From the NCBI RefSeq assembly GCF_036373705.1, contig NC_089855.1, positions 50,346,329 to 50,410,328 on the forward strand: DNA of 64,000 nucleotides. The letters run 5' to 3'. This DNA is from Amia ocellicauda (Eukaryota; Chordata; Actinopteri; Amiiformes; Amiidae). Positions 38,790 through 52,579 of the stretch are shown here, one piece after another. The first letter of the stretch is position 1; each line of letters opens with the position of its first letter. Under the pieces are notes generated by a model, which saw only the letters and a list, made by a program, of their open reading frames with translations, was not told the DNA's origin and searched no databases. A program made the position numbers and the translations under genes.

Positions 38790-41700
38790 AAGGCAGAGTG
38801 GTATAATCAGTCTTCAACACTCTTTTATTGTACACCACCCTGAACCGTTTGTTTAGTGATCTATTTTCCAATGTGTACCCCTTTTTATTGTGATAGATCT
38901 GATTTCCGGCTGTAATAATCTCGCGAGGAGGCGCGTCTTTCTCGGTTACAAAACTTTGTACCAGGGTCGTCAGAGACTTGATGTTAATGAGCTTGTTGTT
39001 ACAATGGTTCAGAGTGAAACCCTTAACTTTCATACAGGTCTTACCCGCAGCCGTTCTGTATGCGTAAGTCTTAGGACCCCCTGAAACAAACTCCACTATG
39101 TGGTCCTGAGGATCTAGCTCGCTCGTTAACTCCCCAAGGTAGTCCCCGAGGGGAGGGACCCAATCCCCTGGCCTGGTGACAAAGATTACAGAGTCAGTAT
39201 CATGATAGAGCGTGCGTTCCTGCAGCTGATCCATTAAGTTGTACAGATCAAGCCGGGCGTAAGCCGTGGTAAAAACCGCTATGAAAACATTAACGTTTCC
39301 CTGTTTGGTGGGGAAATCTTTAGGGGCCCTCCACTGGACCTGTGCCACGTGGTCATTTAAGAATTGAAAGTGTGATACTGCATGTTGTTTGGAAAAGATA
39401 AATTCTATAAACTGTTCAGGGGTTTTAATCAAGGTTGTGTTTAGACGGTTATTTCTTTCCCCAAACTTACCCCACAGACTGTTTAAAATCAGTTTGGACA
39501 TTTGTCTCTTGGCGGGGTTTACAGTTATGTTCCCCGGCTCTAGACGGATCCCTTCCTTTTCAAAATATTGCTGAACGTACCGCTCTTTGGCAGCGGAGTC
39601 AACACACCATGAGGGATAGCCCGATGCCTCCTGTTTCCCTTTCAGATGGGTCATAATGTACTCAGCAAAAAGAGTATCAGATTTTTCAGAAAAATGCCAA
39701 ACCTCATACACCTTACCGACTCTGTAACCTTTCTCCACCGCCTTGTCAAGCTCAATGCTACACCAGACACCCGTCAGCGCTCTCTCGTCATCACTGTGCA
39801 GACAAGAGGTATTTTGATTTTCAGTTTCCACACACGTTCTACACAGAGGGAACATCAATTTTCCCGAACACCTGTAAGGCAACACGGGTAGGAACAGCTC
39901 ACGAGGAGGGTACATGGTGACTTTGATCAAACCAAAGTACTGTCCGATTTCGAGAAAGTCACGATAAACAATGGTTGGATGCCCCACCGGGTACATTTTG
40001 GTCTTGTTGACATAAGGGTACAGACTGGTGAAATCATAGTAATCTACTCTCTCACCCTCCTTTACCTCATAATGTAAACAGAGGGCGTTGGTACGACCCC
40101 CAAATAACGCATCCCTGGGCTCTAGACGTTCAGGAAAGTCCAAGGTTTCCATAAACCGTTGTACCCCCACATCCTGTTGCTTCAGGGTCGTCCACGCGTG
40201 TTCCCAAATCACCAGTACATTCAAACCATAGGTGTTTTTTAAAGTTTCAATTCGTTCCTGGAAATCATAGTACATATCACCGCAGAGTTTTTGTGTTACG
40301 GGGTTAAAGGTGTTTGGGTCGAAGCACTGAGGACAGCCATGGTAAATACAACCAGCAAACTCATAAGCGGTACGCCGCCCGGACACGTCGCTAAAACCGT
40401 CTAAGTAGTAAGGACCCATTTTGACTTCCTCTTGATTTAAAGCATGTCTGATGAAGATGTTATCCCGGGCACTCAGATATTCCAGCCACTGTATGGAGAC
40501 AGTCGAAAAGTTCTTTTGTCTAGCACGATAGTTGTCAGAAGTGGTGTCCGCTATAGTGTTTTTCTGCAAGAAATTGGATCGATACATTTTCATGCAGAGA
40601 GACGCTATGGTCACACTTTGCAAAGGGTCGAGACCCGACGTGTTGATAACCTCGGTGCGGAAACGCAAACAGGCTTCTTTAAGGATCACCACATCATTTT
40701 TACAATAAGCGGCCATCTCTTCTCGGAAATCAAAAACACTCCTCCCTCTCATGAGACATCATAGTATCAACCCCATAATAAGAGGCGGGCGGGTAGGACC
40801 CTCGATAATTTTGAGTGTCCTTAGTATTAAAAAAATGGCAGAACCAACCTTTCTTCTGAGCCTCAAAACCCAGAGCTTTAGGCAAAGCGCTCAATTTCAT
40901 GGGGAGGAAATTTAACGAGTCTATGTAACGTTGGTTGAAAGCCTCGTCGGTGAAACACATGATCTTGCTACCCTGAGCTATTATTTTTGGGGTCACCCCA
41001 TTTTCCACCAGATACTTCATCAATATGTAAGAATCATAACCCTTAGCATTGTGGGCAATAAATGTGTAATTGAGGTATTTTGGACCGCGATACCGCGTAA
41101 AGAAATCCCTGACACAACTCTCACCGCTAGCTGACCACTCACAATCCAACATGTCAATACAGTGTATATAATTAGCAACATGGACCCCGTTTTCTTGCCG
41201 GCATTCAAAATCAAAAAGGACATACCGGTTGTGCGGCGGCTCCTTTTTAACCGGCTGAATAAAGCACTGGTGTTCAGACCCCGGGGTTAAATCCGCATTA
41301 CAGATCCTACATCTCGGTTCCAGACATTTGTGTGGTTTAACCTCATGAAAACGGTACTGGAGGCAACACTGCGGGCAATATTTAGTTTGATCACAATAAC
41401 TCAGTTTTTTAACCCCCTCAGCAGCGGCCCTCTGCACCTTATGTTCGGAAAAACAGAATGCGGAGAGACAAATCCTTAAGCAATCTTTACATCGGATGGT
41501 AGGGGCCAAACCCTTACGACATTGCGGATTGAAACAGACGTTACAGTAACCGTCACAGCGGTGCTTAAGCTTATCATTGAAGGCCTTATAACACCAATGA
41601 CAAACATACGAACAACCCAAAAAAGCCGTCAAACTCTTTATTCCAAAGTAATGACTATCACTTAGGAAGAGAAACAGTGTCTGTGTATGGGTTTCAGGAT

Positions 41701-42784
41701 GTGTCTGAAATTTCACAAATACTTCCTTTACCTCACAACGGTACCACACAACAATTTTTAAAGACAACAACTCCTCAAACATGGCAATGTCTGAAAAGGC
41801 AACCATCTGTTGAGAGTTTAAGCCGGCCCTCTGATGAAGCATTAAAGCCTCTTGCATAGCTTGGGGTTCAGGCATGTCGGGGGTGAGTAGTTTTATTAAA
41901 CTGTAAGCAAAACAGAGCTTATTGTCCCCATTGGAACTCACCACTAATTGCCTGAGCTTGTTCCTAATTATGTCGTTCTTCAAGCATTTTGACAGTCTTC
42001 TAAGCGCCCTACCCTCAGGGTTAGGAACCACATTCATTACCAGAGACAGACTTTCATCAGCTAAGATGGATGCGTTACTTTGCAATAACGCTTCGATTTT
42101 AGCCAGAAATTCATCAACATCTAAATTATCTCCACTCAGCATTACAGATAGGTTGCTAAACAAATCATCCCCTCTGAGTTCTAACTGTACAACATCTCGA
42201 GGTCTGACCCTTTCAGCAACCTGTTCAAGCATGTTTTGCAAGGCCTCGTGTATGTTGACAAATATTTCTGCATAATTGTCACAATTTAAAAGTTCTGCAA
42301 AATTAAAACGCTGAATCATTTCAAAATTGTTATAGGCCGGTCTATCTATAATCACGGGATCACTGGTACTTTTGGACACATCATCATTTTGAACAAAGCC
42401 TTCAACCCCTACATTCTCACAGAGCATGTCATCCACAGCCTTATCAGTCTCAGAACCCTCCACATTCCGAACACCCCCACCGCTGACATCTACAAAACCC
42501 CCTTTTTGAGGAGGCTCATTTAAAGCCTGTAAAAGTCCTTCAAAGATATCCACCCGGTTAATGTCAAGACCCTCCTCTATAGTGACGGCTGCTTCTGCCG
42601 CCGTACTGTGTTCTAATTGTCTCAAATCATTTATAATAGGGGCAGAATTTGGTCGGGGTAGCGTCTCCAAAGCCTCCACCATTTCAAACAAATCGGGGTG
42701 AACTAGGGGTTGAACCTCTATAAGCGCTACCGTTGGGAGGTGGTTATTTAGATCATTGACCATCTGTAACAGGTCGGGGTTCAC
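38779..42784 (-). pseudogene. POLB: DNA polymerase B, broken copy
   Basis: The region has the same domain order as in element 1, from the N-terminal repeats to the KVKG segment, but the reading frame is not continuous. It is counted among the breaks of element 2. Confidence 0.9.
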
Positions 42785-42984
42785 GGTAAGTCTGGTAATT
42801 CACATTCTATCGGTGGTGATTGGGGGTTATTTAAATCATTTATCATTTGTAATAGTTCCTGGTTCATTGGGACATCAGAGGAGTTCACAACAGGGCCGAG
42901 GGTGTTCTCTCGGGAAGGTCTTTTTGGGGCCCTAACTTGTTCATAATCCTTTAGTTTGTGAGTTCTTTTACCAAGTCCGGACAT
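42781..42984 (-). CDS. 67-aa ORF abutting PolB, copy 2
   Basis: The protein is identical to that at 17110-17313, including the LLQMINDLNN motif. Confidence 0.45.
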   Translation of the reverse strand: MSGLGKRTHKLKDYEQVRAPKRPSRENTLGPVVNSSDVPMNQELLQMINDLNNPQSPPIECELPDLP

Positions 42985-43047
42985 TTTTTTTATTTTTTAT
43001 TTTTCCAACAACCCACAATAGTAAGGCGTTTTGTATCTATTAAAACA

Positions 43048-43629
43048 TTAAATACGGTACAATTCGTTAGTAAGGGTATTAATAAGGGTGTTTTGGCTCT
43101 CTATCACAAGGTTTTGCCCCACTAACACAAGTCTTTGATTTAGTAACAAGGTATGTAGCAACTCATGCCGACCTTCAGGAAGTAGCTCCGGGGGATGGTG
43201 TCCTGGCTCAGCTGCAAAGGATGGTCGCTCCGGTAAATCTCGGTCGAAGGAGGCAGGGAGCGAGCGTATACTCACGGACGGAGACCAAGAAGGCCTTTGC
43301 GGTGACACCCTGGCCAATCGCGGTGTACTGTTCAGCGTTTCTGTAGCCAAGAAACGGGGCTGGGGGGACGATGTTGAAACCAGTCCGTCGTTGGGTGGTG
43401 TGTCAACCCTGACTGACGGCGACCCCTGAGGTTGTTGGTTGCCTGTATTTGTTCCGCCCGACAATGCGGCGGGCTGAATCTGGATTGTTGAATTACCCCC
43501 AGAAGGCTGTGGCCTGAGTAGATGTTGGGGGGTCTCCAAGACCACCGTGGGGGATCCTCTCGGTGATCTCTCCGGGGAAGATGTTTGATCCCACTTAGAC
43601 GGGGTAATTGTCCTCAATAGCTCATCCAC
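43048..43629 (-). CDS. Ser/Pro-rich ORF, copy 2
   Basis: This matches 17377-17958 except for a few residues in the disordered part. The helical C-terminus is unchanged. Confidence 0.45.
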   Translation of the reverse strand: MDELLRTITPSKWDQTSSPERSPRGSPTVVLETPQHLLRPQPSGGNSTIQIQPAALSGGTNTGNQQPQGSPSVRVDTPPNDGLVSTSSPQPRFLATETLNSTPRLARVSPQRPSWSPSVSIRSLPASFDRDLPERPSFAAEPGHHPPELLPEGRHELLHTLLLNQRLVLVGQNLVIESQNTLINTLTNELYRI

Positions 43630-45083
43630 AGAATGACTATCCCAAGAGTCTTGGGAAGAATAAAAATATACATTACATTTACATCTTTAAACGGCGACAG
43701 AAATCAAACTTAAAACAACATGCCCAGGACCTTCAAAACCTTTAGCTTTTTTAGACCTTTGAAAATAGGCTTAGACATTCACTACAACGCCTTATTATTT
43801 ACAGACAATATATTTATTAGGACTTGATAATAAATGTAAAACAGAGAAGCCTCTGTAAATAAACTGTTTCTTAAATGTAATATTGTTAATAAAACACTTT
43901 TTATACACACACACACCACATTTCATTTTTAAACGAACCTTCCAAGTGTAAACGCTTCCTGATCCCGGGACTTCCTGTTTCACAAACGTTTTCACGATCT
44001 GTTTAAATATTAAATACAATGAACACCTTCAAGCCTTTTCCTACAGCCACTTTAAAACAGAAGTATAATTGCGGGAGATAAGCCAAACAACTTACTAAAA
44101 CCTTTCGGACAGCTTTACTTCCTAACCAGACGGTCGGGCAATCGGTCATTTCTAAACACATGCCCCAGAAACAAGCCTAGACCTGTCCGGACTTCTAAAG
44201 ATCTTTCCCAGAACCCCCAAGACCTACAGGAAATGGGCACCCCTCGCTTAAATATTAGCCCTCAACGGGCAAACAAAACCCTTTTAAAAACATTAAAGTT
44301 TGAAAGATCTTACTTACCTCCAAAGAATAATCGTTTCTTATGTTTTTCAGCTGGTTTAGCTTTTTGCACTTCTGTGAAGGTAAGAGACATGTTTAACCTT
44401 TAACCACCCCGCTTTATAAAAAGCTTTAACCTCTTACAAGCGGCAGATATATACTCACCGCTATCAGATACAGGGGCTGACGGCCTTTCAGATTCTTGAA
44501 AGGTTACGGTTCTCGAAGGTAAAACTAAACAAGCCCTCGATGTGGAAGGCCTTTCGTTGTCTCGAACCACGTTTCTTAATACTGTTAGAAAGGATATTTT
44601 TTAAAATTAACAAAACGGGCCTCAAACATTTTACAGAAACGTTATACAAACAAACAGGGGTTTAGTTCTTACCCGGTCGGCAGACAGCCTGTCTAGGGAC
44701 AACCACTTCTCTTGGTTGATCCTCGGAGACATTAATCACAGGCCTTTCGATAGTTTCTGTGTAATTAAAGAGACCGCCATTAATATATATTAAAACGTTT
44801 TCATAACTCTAATGAGCCGCTTCAAAACACAACCACACACCCATACATAAGAACCCTTGAGCGCAAACACAAAAATCTTACCGTCGTTGTTCCAGATGAT
44901 CTCCTCAGCGTTGGGAATTAACTCCTGTTGACTGGCTGAAAAATAATTTTACAGAACTTAAAACAGATGTTATAACCTTATTTACAATACATGCCCACAA
45001 CCCGCTCTGAGTCAATGAAAATAATCTGAAGACTTACCTAAAAACTCGTTTAAATCGAAGTCGTTGATGTTGTTTCCGGACAT
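43630..45083 (-). other. Right-arm candidate exon region, copy 2
   Basis: It has the same layout as 17959-19412, with a leftward ATG at 45083 and splice-like signals kept. An ORF of 74 codons at 43795-44019 is probably chance. Confidence 0.4.
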
Positions 45084-46468
45084 TGTTGATCTTTAGGCTT
45101 AAATCGAAAGGTCAGTATGAGTCTGTCGAGCTGAAGACCAGACCTTCATACTTATACTGATGGCCGGATGCCGGATCTGCTTGTAAGGCATTGTTCTGGG
45201 CTGGCCTTTGTGCCGTCCTGTTACCAATTAACATATCAAAACCAACCAATAAAATGACCCTGCATCAATTTCAAATAGAAACCAGATGGCGACGATCTCT
45301 CTCCTCTCTACTCTAAACTTTTATTAGAACCTTTTGGTCTCTCAAAAAAACATTTTTAAGCATCAAGACCTATAGTCAATAAACACTAAGAATATTTCAG
45401 GCCTTTATACGCGCTAAAAAACAACCTGAGCCAAGAAAATAACTATAAAGATCTAAAATAAGTAGCGCTTTTACAGTGATTTTTTTTTTTTTTTAATAGC
45501 GATGCTTTGTTTGGTATTAAACAAGTCACAAACTACTCAGAACAGCGTTTATCCCCACAAAAGAGATATTTGGGTTTATTTTACAAAGCTTATAAATTAT
45601 ATAGTTTAAAAGTATTCTGAATGTTTTGAGACCACACGCCATGCCTACGTTTGTCTGAGCCCACCCCCGTCCCCCGTGGTGTGAGTGATTTAGCCTTGAG
45701 TGTTGTGATCTATTTAGCATTGAGTGATCAGTTGTTTTTATTTTTTAAATGATTCCTTATCATCAGGGATTGAGCCTGCTAAAATACCTTAAAAACATAT
45801 CCTTATCTTAAGTCTAACTCTTATGAGCTTTAAGACCCTAGAATGTATTTAAGTAAAACGAATGAACACATTATGTGTGAGATAAAATATAACCACAGCT
45901 TTTTTTTTTTTTTTTTTTTTTTTACAAAAACAATTAACCTATACCGACAAACACCCACACACACACACACCCTCTTTTTTTTAATTTTATTTTTAATTAA
46001 ATTTGAGGGGAGAGACAGAGCCATATACATTGGGGTTAACATAAGTACCCTATGCAAAACAGGAATTGTTAGGACCTGTGACCATTACAGACAACAGAAC
46101 TTGTTGATCTTATAAAATGATTGGGCGAGAGAGACAGAGAGAGAGAGACAGACAGAGACAGACAGAGACAGAGCCAGTGTGAATATGATAAACGCACTAT
46201 TCAAAATGGCATTGTTAAGACCTGGGACCATTACAGACAACAGAACTTGTTGATCTTATAAAATGCTTGGGCGAGAGAGACAGAGAGAGAGAGACAGACA
46301 GAGACAGAGACAGAGACAGTGTGAATATGATAAACGCACTATTCAAAATGGCATTGTTAAGACCTGGGCCCCTTACATGTATATTTAAAAAAGACCCCCA
46401 ACCACTACAGGAAGAGCCGACCCATTCACACTCTACAGTTGACCAACAAGAACAACAAGAACAACCGG
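45084..46468. other. Noncoding right arm of Polinton 2
   Basis: This holds the leftward TATA-like box, T runs near 45481 and 45900, a CA run near 45955, and the purine minisatellite (about 46060-46375). The first purine tract is longer than in element 1. No gene is seen. Confidence 0.55.
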
Positions 46469-46648
46469 TTATGGGTGGCCTTGTTGTTCAGGGTTTTAGG
46501 GGTGTACACTTTCTGACGGATATGACGTAGGAATAATTAAGGAAATAACTCTAAAATCACGCCCCCAATTATGACGTAGGAATATTAATAAGCTTAGGGC
46601 ATACGTCATAACAAAATAGGCCGCGCCCAAAAAACCCTACTATCTACT
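46469..46648 (-). repeat. Polinton 2 right terminal inverted repeat
   Basis: It is 180 bp, matching 30975-31155 except for one base in a G run. Confidence 0.9.
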
Positions 46649-46944
46649 CCTGTGTGGTGCATTTTCTCTCTCTCTATCTGTGATTAAATCCTTACTTATA
46701 TACATATGTCCATGAACGTTTCTGGAGCTCATGTACATCACATCACACGACGGGCCGTGTTCTTTTCGGTCACTTTGAAAGTTTTGCTCATGACAATCCT
46801 TTTCTATTGCGGCACGATGGCTGCCACCGAGGAAGGAAAGTCGTCCGCAGTTGGCTGCAAGCTTGCCTGAAGCGCAGGAAAGGACTTACTCGCGACGTGC
46901 CACTTAAAGACTGAAGAAGTGGGGGTCGGCCTCACCGAGAGCCC

Positions 46945-48851
46945 TGAGGATTAGCTCACGTGGTAGAGCGCTCGCTTAGCATTGTAGCGTTATGTTGGGT
47001 GTATTTGGATAAGAGCATTTGGGCTCTGAGCTGAAGCACTGATCTAAAGAAAACCTCTCCCCCCCAAAGTTATCAGATTCCCTTAGCTCATCAGCTTGGA
47101 ACTGGTTTGCATCAAAGTGACAGTTTTGGGGAGGATGGCACCAAGAAGAGGCCAAATAGTTTGGAATTCTGCTATGAGATGTCTGGAGAAAGGGGCCTGT
47201 AGGTGATAAAAACTCTTTGAAGTGGACGAGAGCCGAAATCCCGACATAGAGCTACGAACCCAGGCCAACCGGCATTTCCAAAAGATGGCATGGATTGACA
47301 TCAGTCATAAATCAAGCCCCCCTCCAATAGGACACTGGGGGCTGAAACCGAAATCCAATCTCAAAAACTCAAGAACCAATCACCTCTTGATCTGACAGAC
47401 TATAAGGAACAGCGGACAGTCTTTCTCGCTCTCTCTCACCTGAACCAGTAACTCGCTGCCACAGCTCAACCTGTAGCTCTGTTACCAGAACCGGAACCAG
47501 AAACCAACTAAGTCTTTGCCGGCAACAGAAGAGTTAAACTGGGAGAAGGAGATTGAGCCGTACGAAGAATTCTTTTAAAGGACTTTATTAAATAAAGAAC
47601 TTTACAGACTGCGCTGCCCGCCTGTGCCCACCTGATCAGTGGAGTTTTACAGCTGGACAATTGACTAAGTCGACTGTATACGAAAGTGTCAGTCATTTAA
47701 ATAGCTATTTGAGTCTTAAGAAACTTGACCCTTGGAACAAACACGGCCCTGCTTTCCTCAAAGACTTTGTCTTCAAATAAGTACGGTGAGAGACCCTGCT
47801 TGCCAAGAAGATTTTGTGCACAACCTTGGAGCCTTCAAACCAGTGGAAAATCTGTTTGGAAACGACTCTACTTTCGCGAAACCCCAACTTCCAGGTGTAT
47901 CGACTGAGTGGAAGTTCTTGGACAAAACCGAACCGGACTGCCTTTGTTCCAAACCACACGGACCTCGTGCCGTGTGCTGTTATCTGAGCCCGAAGCCAGA
48001 GAGGCCTCTCTGCGACGAAGTTCAGATAAGTTTAACAGTTTGGAGTTCATGATTCATGACATTTGAGAAATCAATTAGAAATGTTAATCTGTTATTCATA
48101 ACTCTAGAATGTGTAATATCATTTAGTTTTCTTAAATATAAATGTGTGTTGCATTAAACTGTTTTGTTGATAATTTTAGAAATAAAATCTGTCAATGCCG
48201 AGAAATATCTTCTCATTCCTGTTTAACTGTTTAGTATGAAATTGACACAAGTTAATAGACATTAGATTATTGGTGGCTCTGCCTATCCTTAATCATTGAA
48301 TAATAATCAGTTAAGGGAAATTGTGGTAACAAGTAATGATAGGATCTTTCTCGGCACCTAAACGTGAATGAGACTGATATATATGTAACGAGAAGTTACC
48401 TGACATAAATACTAACCTGCGTAGTTATTTAATGTCTGACTAATAATACTAACGAGAGACTCACCTTCGTCTTACTAACCGGTATTGTAGTCAATGTGTT
48501 TATAACCTTTTTTGCTTAACGATTTGTGTTATCATATGTGATCCCATGGTCTTTGATTTGGTCACGGAAGTGATTTGTCTTCGATTTGTTGATCTAGAGT
48601 TGAATTGTAATTAGTTTTTCCCTTTTGTATAATTAGTGTAGTGCTACATTTAGTCTTTGTTTTGAATACATTTGACAATTTATATCTTTGGAATTGGTGT
48701 CTGCGTCCAATTATTACAGAAATTGAGTTCTACAAGATTCCAGGATTCGTGATAAGGTGATACTCTAAATTCACTTCTTTAATTGAAATGTATAAGTGTA
48801 CCTTACGCTACAGCATGCGAGAGGCAGCGGGATCGATGCCCGCATTCTCCA
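46945..48851 (+). pseudogene. tRNA-Ala (AGC) split by LTR, copy 5
   Basis: The 5' part is 46945-46982 and the 3' part 48817-48851, with GCAT at 46979-46982 and 48813-48816. Confidence 0.9.
46983..48812 (+). mobile_element. Solo LTR, copy 5
   Basis: This copy is 1830 bp with unchanged ends. The TA microsatellite near 48378 is short here. Confidence 0.8.
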
Positions 48852-49055
48852 AGGCCTCAGGCGCTCGTGCCCCGGTTTCGGGGGAGAGTCGCTCACTTTT
48901 CTTGCCGCAGACACAGGCGCAAGGCATTGCCTGTTTGCCGTAAGGTTATCAGACACAACGCGCCGGCGACGGCTGCAGCATTAGCACGCCGGCTGGCCCT
49001 TCCGAAGTTCCCCAAAAACGACCGAGATGCCGCTTCGACGTCGTAACCCCAGGAA

Positions 49056-49710
49056 CGACCGCAAAGGCACTCCAACCCTCAATCTTCCGATCCGAAGTCA
49101 GACCGAAGAGACTGTATGATGTTTTAGATTAAAGATAGTATGCAGACCGAGCAAGTTAGATTTATCGAGCTAGCAAACAGCCATTGAGGCACCTGTTCGG
49201 GACGTACCCTGTAGAAATTCCTGTCAACGATAAAAGGATCAAACGGTGGAGACAAAGCCCGCAGGATGATTGTCAAAACTCTGTTTGTGGACTGAATGGC
49301 TTTCCCAGATTGGCAGGGACTGTTTTTGGTATTGACTGAGGGACAGTTGTAAAAGACAACCTCTCACCGGACCTCTGGCATACACCAAAGAAAGCCACCT
49401 CACCTCTCCCCCGGATCTCACAAAACACAATCCCCCCCCGCCCCGAGGGAAGACAGACCGCAATCGGACTCGGGCTTGCACCTTTTGATTGGATGAACGG
49501 CCGCAAACATTCTATGTCATTTTCTTTTAAAGCTTCACTCGTGCTTGTAAAAAACCGAGGTCTCACTGAAAGAATGCCCTGACGTGGTTGCTTCCAAGCT
49601 AGCTGGTTTACAAAGTTCCTTTTCGCTTTAACGATGATTTCCAAGAAGGGAAATAATCTATCTGTAATCTGTCAACACAGGCACCTTCTTCTCCGTTAAG
49701 CCTCGCGGTC
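49056..49710 (-). pseudogene. tRNA-Arg (TCG) split, copy
   Basis: The 5' part is 49710-49684 and the 3' part 49103-49056. One acceptor base in the 5' part differs (CTCGCGGTC on plus). Confidence 0.6.
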
Positions 49711-49866
49711 ACCACCAGGAAGATGAACGCACCAGGCCGACCGGGAGTGTTCGCCAATTCGTCTCCAAGCCTCCCAAGAGGGAACATAAACAGGCCTTAT
49801 TCGCAGACACAGGCCCTCACGCAGGGAGACCACCGCTTCACCGCCACTGCCCCTGCCAAGGGCCCC

Positions 49867-49938
49867 AGGTCCCACCGAGACTTGAACTCGGATCGCTGGA
49901 TTCAGAGTCCAGAGTGCTAACCATTACACCATGGAACC
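49867..49938 (-). tRNA. tRNA-Gln (CTG)
   Basis: This is a consensus copy with a complete cloverleaf. Confidence 0.92.
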
Positions 49939-50073
49939 AAGCCCGCTGCCCACCTCTTGCCCGTGACGAAGGTTTCTGCTCTACGCACACGTCTCGCTCT
50001 GTCGCACGGCCAAGTCCAGAGTGAGCCAAGTTGCGCCCAGAGTGCTGCGTGTGGCGGGTTACTTCCGGAGCCG

Positions 50074-50145
50074 TCCCTGGTGGTCTAGTGGTCAGGATTC
50101 GGCGCTCTCACCGCCGCGGCCCGGGCTCGATTCCCGGTCAGGGAA
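50074..50145 (+). tRNA. tRNA-Glu (CTC), B-box variant
   Basis: This is the consensus sequence except that the first T of the T-loop is C (GGCTCGAT instead of GGTTCGAT). That base is near-universal in tRNAs and part of the pol III B box, so expression may be reduced. Confidence 0.85.
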
Positions 50146-50468
50146 AGTGGATCTGTTGCTCTTCCCCTAGGACCTGTGTGGTGCATTTTCTCTCTCTCTA
50201 TCTGTGATTAAATCCTTACTTATATACATATGTCCATGAACGTTTCTGGTGCTCATGTAAATCACATCACACGACGGGCCGTGATCTTTTCGGTCACTTT
50301 GAAAGTTTTGCTCATGACAATCCTTTTCTATTGCGGCACGATGGCTGCCACCGAGGAAGGAAAGTCGTCCGCAGTTGGCTGCAAGCTTGCCTGAAGCGCA
50401 GGAAAGGACTTACTCGCGACGTGCCACTTAAAGACTGAAGAAGTGGGGGTCGGCCTCACCGAGAGCCC

Positions 50469-52375
50469 TGAGGATTAGCTCACGTGGTAGAGCGCTCGCT
50501 AAGCATTGTAGCGTTATGTTGGGTGTATTTGGATAAGAGCATTTGGGCTCTGAGCTGAAGCACTGATCTAAAGAAAACCTCTCCCCCCCAAAGTTATCAG
50601 ATTCCCTTAGCTCATCAGCTTGGAACTGGTTTGCATCAAAGTGACAGTTTTGGGGAGGATGGCACCAAGAAGAGGCCAAATAGTTTGGAATTCTGCTATG
50701 AGATGTCTGGAGAAAGGGGCCTGTAGGTGATAAAAACTCTTTGAAGTGGACGAGAGCCGAAATCCCGACATAGAGCTACGAACCCAGGCCAACCGGCATT
50801 TCCAAAAGATGGCATGGATTGACATCAGTCATAAATCAAGCCCCCCTCCAATAGGACACTGGGGGCTGAAACCGAAATCCAATCTCAAAAACTCAAGAAC
50901 CAATCACCTCTTGATCTGACAGACTATAAGGAACAGCGGACAGTCTTTCTCGCTCTCTCTCACCTGAACCAGTAACTCGCTGCCACAGCTCAACCTGTAG
51001 CTCTGTTGCCAGAACCGGAACCAGAAACCAACTAAGTCTTTGCCGGCAACAGAAGAGTTAAACTGGGAGAAGGAGATTGAGCCGTACGAAGAATTCTTTT
51101 AAAGGACTTTATTAAATAAAGAACTTTACAGACTGCGCTGCCCGCCTGTGCCCACCTGATCAGTGGAGTTTTACAGCTGGACAATTGACTAAGTCGACTG
51201 TATACGAAAGTGTCAGTCATTTAAATAGCTATTTGAGTCTTAAGAAACTTGACCCTTGGAACAAACACGGCCCTGCTTTCCTCAAAGACTTTGTCTTCAA
51301 ATAAGTACGGTGAGAGACCCTGCTTGCCAAGAAGATTTTGTGCACAACCTTGGAGCCTTCAAACCAGTGGAAAATCTGTTTGGAAACGACTCTACTTTCG
51401 CGAAACCCCAACTTCCAGGTGTATCGACTGAGTGGAAGTTCTTGGACAAAGCCGAACCGGACTGCCTTTGTTCCAAACCACACGGACCTCGTGCCGTGTG
51501 CTGTTATCTGAGCCCGAAGCCAGAGAGGCCTCTCTGCGACGAAGTTCAGATAAGTTTAACAGTTTGGAGTTCATGATTCATGACATTTGAGAAATCAATT
51601 AGAAATGTTAATCTGTGATTCATAACTCTAGAATGTGTAATATCATTTAGTTTTCTTAAATATAAATGTGTGTTGCATTAAACTGTTTTGTTGATCATTT
51701 TAGAAATAAAATCTGTCAACGCCGAGAAATATCTTCTCATTCCTGTTTAACTGTTTAGTCTGAAATTGACACAAGTTAATAGACATTAGATTATTGGTGG
51801 CCCTGCCTATCCTTAATCATTGAATAATAATCAGTTAAGGGAAATTGTGGTAACAAGTAATGATAGGATCTTTCTCGGCACCTAAACGTGAATGAGACTG
51901 ATATATATGTAACGAGAAGTTACCTGACATAAATACTAACCTGCGTAGTTATTTAATGTCTGACTAATAATACTAACGAGAGACTCACCTTCGTCTTACT
52001 AACCGGTATTGTAGTCAATGTGTTTATAACCTTTTTTGTTTAACGATTTGTGTTATCATATGTGAACCCATGGTCTTTGATTTGGTCACGGAAGTGATTT
52101 GTCTTCGATTTGTTGATTTAGAGTTGAATTGTAATTAGTTTTTCCCTTTTGTATAATTAGTGTAGTGCTACATTTAGTCTTTGTTTTGAATACATTTGAC
52201 AATTTATATCTTTGGAATTGGTGTCTGCGTCCAATTATTACAGAAATTGAGTTCTACAAGATTCCAGGATTCGTGATAAGGTGATACTCTAAATTCACTT
52301 CTTTAATTGAAATGTATAAGTGTACCTTACGCTACAGCATGCGAGAGGCAGCGGGATCGATGCCCGCATTCTCCA
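50469..52375 (+). pseudogene. tRNA-Ala (AGC) split by LTR, copy 6
   Basis: The 5' part is 50469-50506 and the 3' part 52341-52375. The base before the anticodon is A here (CTAAGCAT), a change in the otherwise invariant T33. Confidence 0.9.
50507..52336 (+). mobile_element. Solo LTR, copy 6
   Basis: This copy is 1830 bp with unchanged ends and GCAT flanks. Confidence 0.8.
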
Positions 52376-52579
52376 AGGCCTCAGGCGCTCGTGCCCCGGT
52401 TTCGGGGGAGAGTCGCTCACTTTTCTTGCCGCAGACACAGGCGCAAGGCATTGCCTGTTTGCCGTAAGGTTATCAGACACAACGCGCCGGCGACGGCTGC
52501 AGCATTAGCACGCCGGCTGGCCCTTCTGAAGTTCCCCAAAAACGACCGAGATGCCGCTTCGACGTCGTAACCCCAGGAA

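Larger units (their letters stand above)
30975..46648 (+). mobile_element. Polinton 2, broken
   Basis: The element is 15,674 bp, about 0.9 kb shorter than Polinton 1, with the same CCTGTG duplications (30969-30974 and 46649-46654) and the same host position. It is a duplicate of the same insertion. It is broken, with about two or three breaks affecting the capsid block and the polymerase. Other genes match element 1 closely. Its two terminal repeats (30975-31155 and 46469-46648) differ only in the length of one G run, so decay is recent. Confidence 0.93.
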
